From: Negativicutes bacterium
GTDB taxonomy: Bacteria; Bacillota; Negativicutes; JAGOZY01
Direction of reading: 5' to 3'
Length of the DNA: 9,153 nt
NCBI GenBank assembly: GCA_018058445.1
Contig: JAGOZY010000021.1
Coordinates: forward strand, 1-9,153
The translations under genes were made by a program, and so were the position numbers. Below the pieces are notes generated by a model. It was not told the DNA's origin and ran no database searches. It was given only the letters and a program-made list of their open reading frames with translations. Within the stretch, counting starts at the first letter, position 1. Every line of letters starts with the position of its first letter. Positions 6,731 to 9,153 of the stretch are shown piece by piece.

Positions 6731-6744
6731 ATTATCAAAATAGT
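6728..6744. promoter_or_regulatory. Inverted repeat ACTATT-N5-AATAGT over the transcription start
   Basis: A perfect 6-bp inverted repeat with a 5-base centre overlaps the last bases of the -10 box and the expected start site. A protein bound here would block the polymerase, so it is a second candidate operator for the neighbouring RpiR regulator. It is A/T-rich, so a chance occurrence is possible. Confidence 0.3.
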
Positions 6745-6765
6745 CGGACAATTTAAAAGGCGGAG

Positions 6766-6834
6766 GTGATTGATCGAAAGGACCAGGATCTACAAGTAGA
6801 ACGTAATGTTTTAAGAAAAGGGGTGTGTTTATGA
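6766..6834 (+). CDS. Possible 22-codon leader ORF coupled to the transporter start
   Basis: The 94-base leader carries GGAGGTGAT (6762-6770), an almost full anti-16S match, but no ATG, GTG or TTG stands at normal distance from it. A GTG inside it (6766) opens a 22-codon frame, VIDRKDQDLQVERN and so on, closing with TGA in an ATGA overlap with the transporter ATG at 6831. Only a weak AAAAGG (6755-6760) precedes that GTG. The ATGA overlap is typical of translational coupling, but a chance frame is as likely, and I know no homologue. Confidence 0.2.
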   Translation: MIDRKDQDLQVERNVLRKGVCL

Positions 6835-8213
6835 CGATCTATACTTTGCTTACAGATCTTGCTTTTGCATCACTACTAATTTTAGTTGGGCAATTATTAC
6901 GCGCAAAAATAAAATTTATTCAAAGCAGTTTTATGCCTGCAAGTTTATTAGCGGGCTTTATGGGCTTGGCTCTAGGCGCGGAATTCTTAAATTGGTTGCC
7001 TTTCTCTAAAGGAATTTCTTCTTATGCGGGAATGATCACAGTTCTTGTTTTCGCATCAGTAGGAATGAACGGCGTGAAATTTTCACCAGGGAATATGAAA
7101 AAAGACCTAAATCGAATGGGCGCATATGCGAGCTATAAAGTATTTGCACTAACGATTCAGATGTGTCTGCCTGTAGCTTTTTCTATGTTTGTTGTGTCAC
7201 TTCTGGTTCCAGATATTAATAATGGTTTTGGCTTATTACTGGCTGCTGGATTCTATGGAGGACACGGTACAGCAGCGGCGCTCGGGACTACCTTTGAAAA
7301 AGCAGGGTGGGCCGCAGCGACTGATATCGGTATGACCTTTGCCACAATCGGTATTTTAGCAGGTATTTTTGGTGGACTTTTAGCGATTAAATGGGCTACT
7401 AGAAATAATTGTACCCATTATGTGAAAGACTTTTCGGACATTAAAGATGATTTGAAAACTGGATTAATTCCTCAAAAAAATCGCCAATCTATGGGCGATG
7501 AAACTATTTCGAGCGTATCTTTGGATTCCTTGGCCTTTCATTTTTCTTTAATCTTGATTCCGGCAGGTCTTGGGTACTTACTTAATAAATTGATTGAAAA
7601 GACTTGGGGGCTGGATCTTCCGACCTTCACAGTTGCGTTTATTTTAGCTTTTATCCTTTTCTTCCTATTAGGCGGCGTGAAGCGAAACATGGTTTATGAA
7701 TATGTAGATTCACGAGTGATTACACGTATTGGAAGCGCGGCAACAGATTATTTAGTCTTTTTTGGAGTCGCATCCATTAAGCTGACTGTAGTTCTTCAAT
7801 ACGCACTACCACTTGCATTACTCAGTATTTTTGGTATTGCCCTTTGCTTCTTTACTCTGTTTTACATGGGTTCTCGAATGAACAATGAAAGCTGGTTTGA
7901 AAGAAGCATATTTGTTTTTGGCTACGCAACAGGCGTTTTTGCGATTGGACTAACACTACTACGTATTGTTGATCCAGAAAACCGTTCAAAAACTTTGAAC
8001 GATACAGCAATCACAGGTCCAATCAATACTCCTTTGGAAATTTTTGCGTGGGCTTCCGGCCCAGCAATGCTCCTCGCAGGTGGAGTGCCCGCATGGACAT
8101 TTATTGGCATCTACTTCGGAATCACCTTACTGACAGTTATTCTCTCCAAACAATTCAAGTGGTGGTATACCGCACCATTAGATGCACGCGAAGCTGTACA
8201 TGAAGATGATTAA
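6831..8213 (+). CDS. GltS-family (ESS) sodium:glutamate-type symporter
   Basis: A 460-residue polytopic membrane protein with the pattern of the glutamate:sodium symporter family: an N-terminal pair of helices followed by PASLLAG, the signature loop FYGGHGTAAALG (about 141-152), and the second-half repeat with related loops such as ITGPINTPLEIFAWASGPA. E. coli GltS is about 401 residues; the extra length here includes a hydrophilic cytoplasmic loop (about 188-232, from RNNCTHYVKDF to GDETISS) between the halves. The family imports glutamate with Na+, but substrates of many members are untested. The start is placed at ATG 6831 because AAAAGGGG (6816-6823) is 7 bases upstream; a GTG at 6825 is too close to that SD. 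It is first in an operon with the dehydrogenase at 8253, opposite the RpiR gene. The pairing suggests import of the amino acid that the dehydrogenase oxidises. Confidence 0.88.
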   Translation: MTIYTLLTDLAFASLLILVGQLLRAKIKFIQSSFMPASLLAGFMGLALGAEFLNWLPFSKGISSYAGMITVLVFASVGMNGVKFSPGNMKKDLNRMGAYASYKVFALTIQMCLPVAFSMFVVSLLVPDINNGFGLLLAAGFYGGHGTAAALGTTFEKAGWAAATDIGMTFATIGILAGIFGGLLAIKWATRNNCTHYVKDFSDIKDDLKTGLIPQKNRQSMGDETISSVSLDSLAFHFSLILIPAGLGYLLNKLIEKTWGLDLPTFTVAFILAFILFFLLGGVKRNMVYEYVDSRVITRIGSAATDYLVFFGVASIKLTVVLQYALPLALLSIFGIALCFFTLFYMGSRMNNESWFERSIFVFGYATGVFAIGLTLLRIVDPENRSKTLNDTAITGPINTPLEIFAWASGPAMLLAGGVPAWTFIGIYFGITLLTVILSKQFKWWYTAPLDAREAVHEDD

Positions 8214-8214
8214 T

Positions 8215-8232
8215 CTCGCTTAGAAGTGCGAG
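8215..8232 (+). other. Small hairpin between transporter and dehydrogenase genes
   Basis: CTCGC (8215-8219) can pair with GCGAG (8228-8232) around an 8-base loop in the 39-base gap. There is no T tract, so it is not a terminator. It could stabilise or process the operon mRNA, or be incidental. Confidence 0.25.
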
Positions 8233-8252
8233 CTATAAGAGGAGGAAACAAA

Positions 8253-9153
8253 ATGATTATTGGTGTATTGAAAGAGAACAAACCTAATGAAGCTCGAGTC
8301 ATTATGGTTCCAAATGGAGCAGCAGAATTGGTTCGACAAGGGCATCAAGTACTTGTTCAAAAAGGAGCAGGACTGCTCGCAGGCTTCTCTGATGAAGCTT
8401 ATGTTGCCGCTGGTGCACAGCTAAGAGATGACATGAAAGATATTTACGCTGAGTGTGAACTGATCGCAAAAGTAAAAGAGATTTTACCAGACGAATATGA
8501 TCTACTACGAGAAGGGCAAATTATCTTTGCTTGCCTTCATCCAGCAGCTAATCGGGAAGAAGTAGATGTTCTTTTAGAGAAAAAAGTAACTGGTTTTACT
8601 GCCGAAGATAGCCACCGCTACGGCTCGCCAAACTGTGAAGTTGCAGGAAAGCTTGGAGCCCTTATGGGTATTCAGTGCCTGACTACACTTATGGGGGGGA
8701 GCGGAAAATTGGTCTGTGGAATTGGCGGAGCACCTGGCATTCGTGCCTTGGTTTTAGGAGCTGGTATCGTAGGGCAAGGAGCCATTGATATCTTAGCCTC
8801 TCTTGGAGCCCAAGTTACTGTTATGGACATTAATGTAGGGGTTCTAAGACAAATTGGCTCCCAATTTCCCAAAAATGTTCAGACTGCTTTTTCAAACCAA
8901 GCCAATATCCGAGAACTGCTACCGCAAACAGACCTTGTGATCAATGCAGTAAAATGGCCAAAACATCGTAAAGACCACCTGATTAGTCGCGATATGCTTA
9001 AACTCATGATACCAGGCTCTGTCATCGTTGACGTGAGTGCTGATGTCGGTGGGGCCATTGAGACTTACCAACCAACGACTCATGAAGAGCCCACTTATGT
9101 GATTGATGGAATCGTTCACTATGGTGTAGACAACATCCCTGCTGCCGTACCGC
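8253..9153 (+). CDS. ald: Alanine dehydrogenase-family NAD-dependent enzyme (3' end beyond window)
   Basis: The first 300 codons are present; classical Ald has about 370. The substrate-binding residues known from Ald sit at their usual numbers: Arg15 (NEARV), Lys75 (AKVKE) and His96 (CLHPAA). Glu118 is kept, and the Rossmann loop GAGIVG (169-174) ends with Asp192 (VMDIN). The catalytic Asp of VDVAxDxGG is Asp264 (VDVSADVGG, 259-267). Classical Ald interconverts L-alanine and pyruvate plus ammonia with NAD. Odd points: the segment that reads LPLLTPMSEVAG in B. subtilis Ald is shortened to GSPNCEVAG (124-132), with Cys replacing the Ser, and residues 233-243 (VKWPKHRKDHL) differ from the usual VLIPGAKAP. 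Substrate may therefore differ from alanine. SD AGGAGG (8240-8245) is 7 bases from the ATG. It is co-transcribed with the transporter. Confidence 0.85.
   Translation, partial: MIIGVLKENKPNEARVIMVPNGAAELVRQGHQVLVQKGAGLLAGFSDEAYVAAGAQLRDDMKDIYAECELIAKVKEILPDEYDLLREGQIIFACLHPAANREEVDVLLEKKVTGFTAEDSHRYGSPNCEVAGKLGALMGIQCLTTLMGGSGKLVCGIGGAPGIRALVLGAGIVGQGAIDILASLGAQVTVMDINVGVLRQIGSQFPKNVQTAFSNQANIRELLPQTDLVINAVKWPKHRKDHLISRDMLKLMIPGSVIVDVSADVGGAIETYQPTTHEEPTYVIDGIVHYGVDNIPAAVP

Noticed and set aside
6825..6830. GTG start two codons earlier for the GltS-like transporter
   Set aside because: The only SD (AAAAGGGG, 6816-6823) is one base from this GTG but 7 bases from the ATG at 6831.
8672..9119. 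Two minus-strand frames of 66 residues
   Set aside because: They are antisense to the clearly coding Ald-like gene, and no SD or known motif is seen.
1..9153. CRISPR array, tRNA, rRNA, insertion sequence or phage genes
   Set aside because: I saw no regularly spaced repeats, no tRNA-like cloverleaf or CCA end, and no transposase, integrase or phage-like protein.

Overview
The window looks like chromosome of a moderately A/T-rich bacterium, most likely a member of the Bacillota. The evidence is strong AGGAGG-type ribosome binding sites at most genes, compact rho-independent terminators with T tracts, near-consensus TTGACA/TATAAT promoters, and Bacillota-like families (PepT-type M20 peptidase, MurR/RpiR regulator, Ald-type dehydrogenase). 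A membrane protein of the phosphoethanolamine-transferase type and a YbaL-type antiporter would fit a diderm lineage such as Negativicutes, but the sequence alone does not settle this. I found no rRNA, tRNA, CRISPR array, insertion sequence or phage gene.

Layout. (1) The 3' end of an M20 peptidase gene (+) stops at 160 and is followed by a terminator. (2) A two-gene segment (about 206-3165) holds a 773-residue membrane protein (-) and, divergently, an FlK-like hotdog protein (+). The membrane protein joins a phosphoethanolamine-transferase-like domain with altered active-site positions to a GDPD/FAM151-like phosphodiesterase domain. This segment is bracketed by two nearly identical 35-bp terminator sequences in direct orientation. 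(3) A YbaL/Kef-type cation:proton antiporter (-) with its own consensus promoter is divergent from a MaoC-like enoyl-CoA hydratase (+). (4) An RpiR-family regulator (-) converges on the hydratase gene through a shared bidirectional terminator. It is divergent from a GltS-family transporter (+), which is followed 39 bases later by an Ald-family dehydrogenase (+) that runs off the window.

How the genes may work together. The right-hand block reads as a regulated uptake-and-oxidation module for an amino acid: a local RpiR regulator, a sodium-coupled GltS-like carrier and an NAD-dependent alanine-dehydrogenase-like enzyme. Inverted repeats in the 226-bp divergent promoter region are candidate operators. 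The dehydrogenase differs from classical Ald in a normally conserved nucleotide-binding segment, so its substrate is less certain than the family name implies. The left block is the most unusual: the transferase-like half of the 773-residue protein appears to have lost its metal ligands and nucleophile, while the fused C-terminal half keeps its acid/base residues. The remaining genes are ordinary single-gene units.
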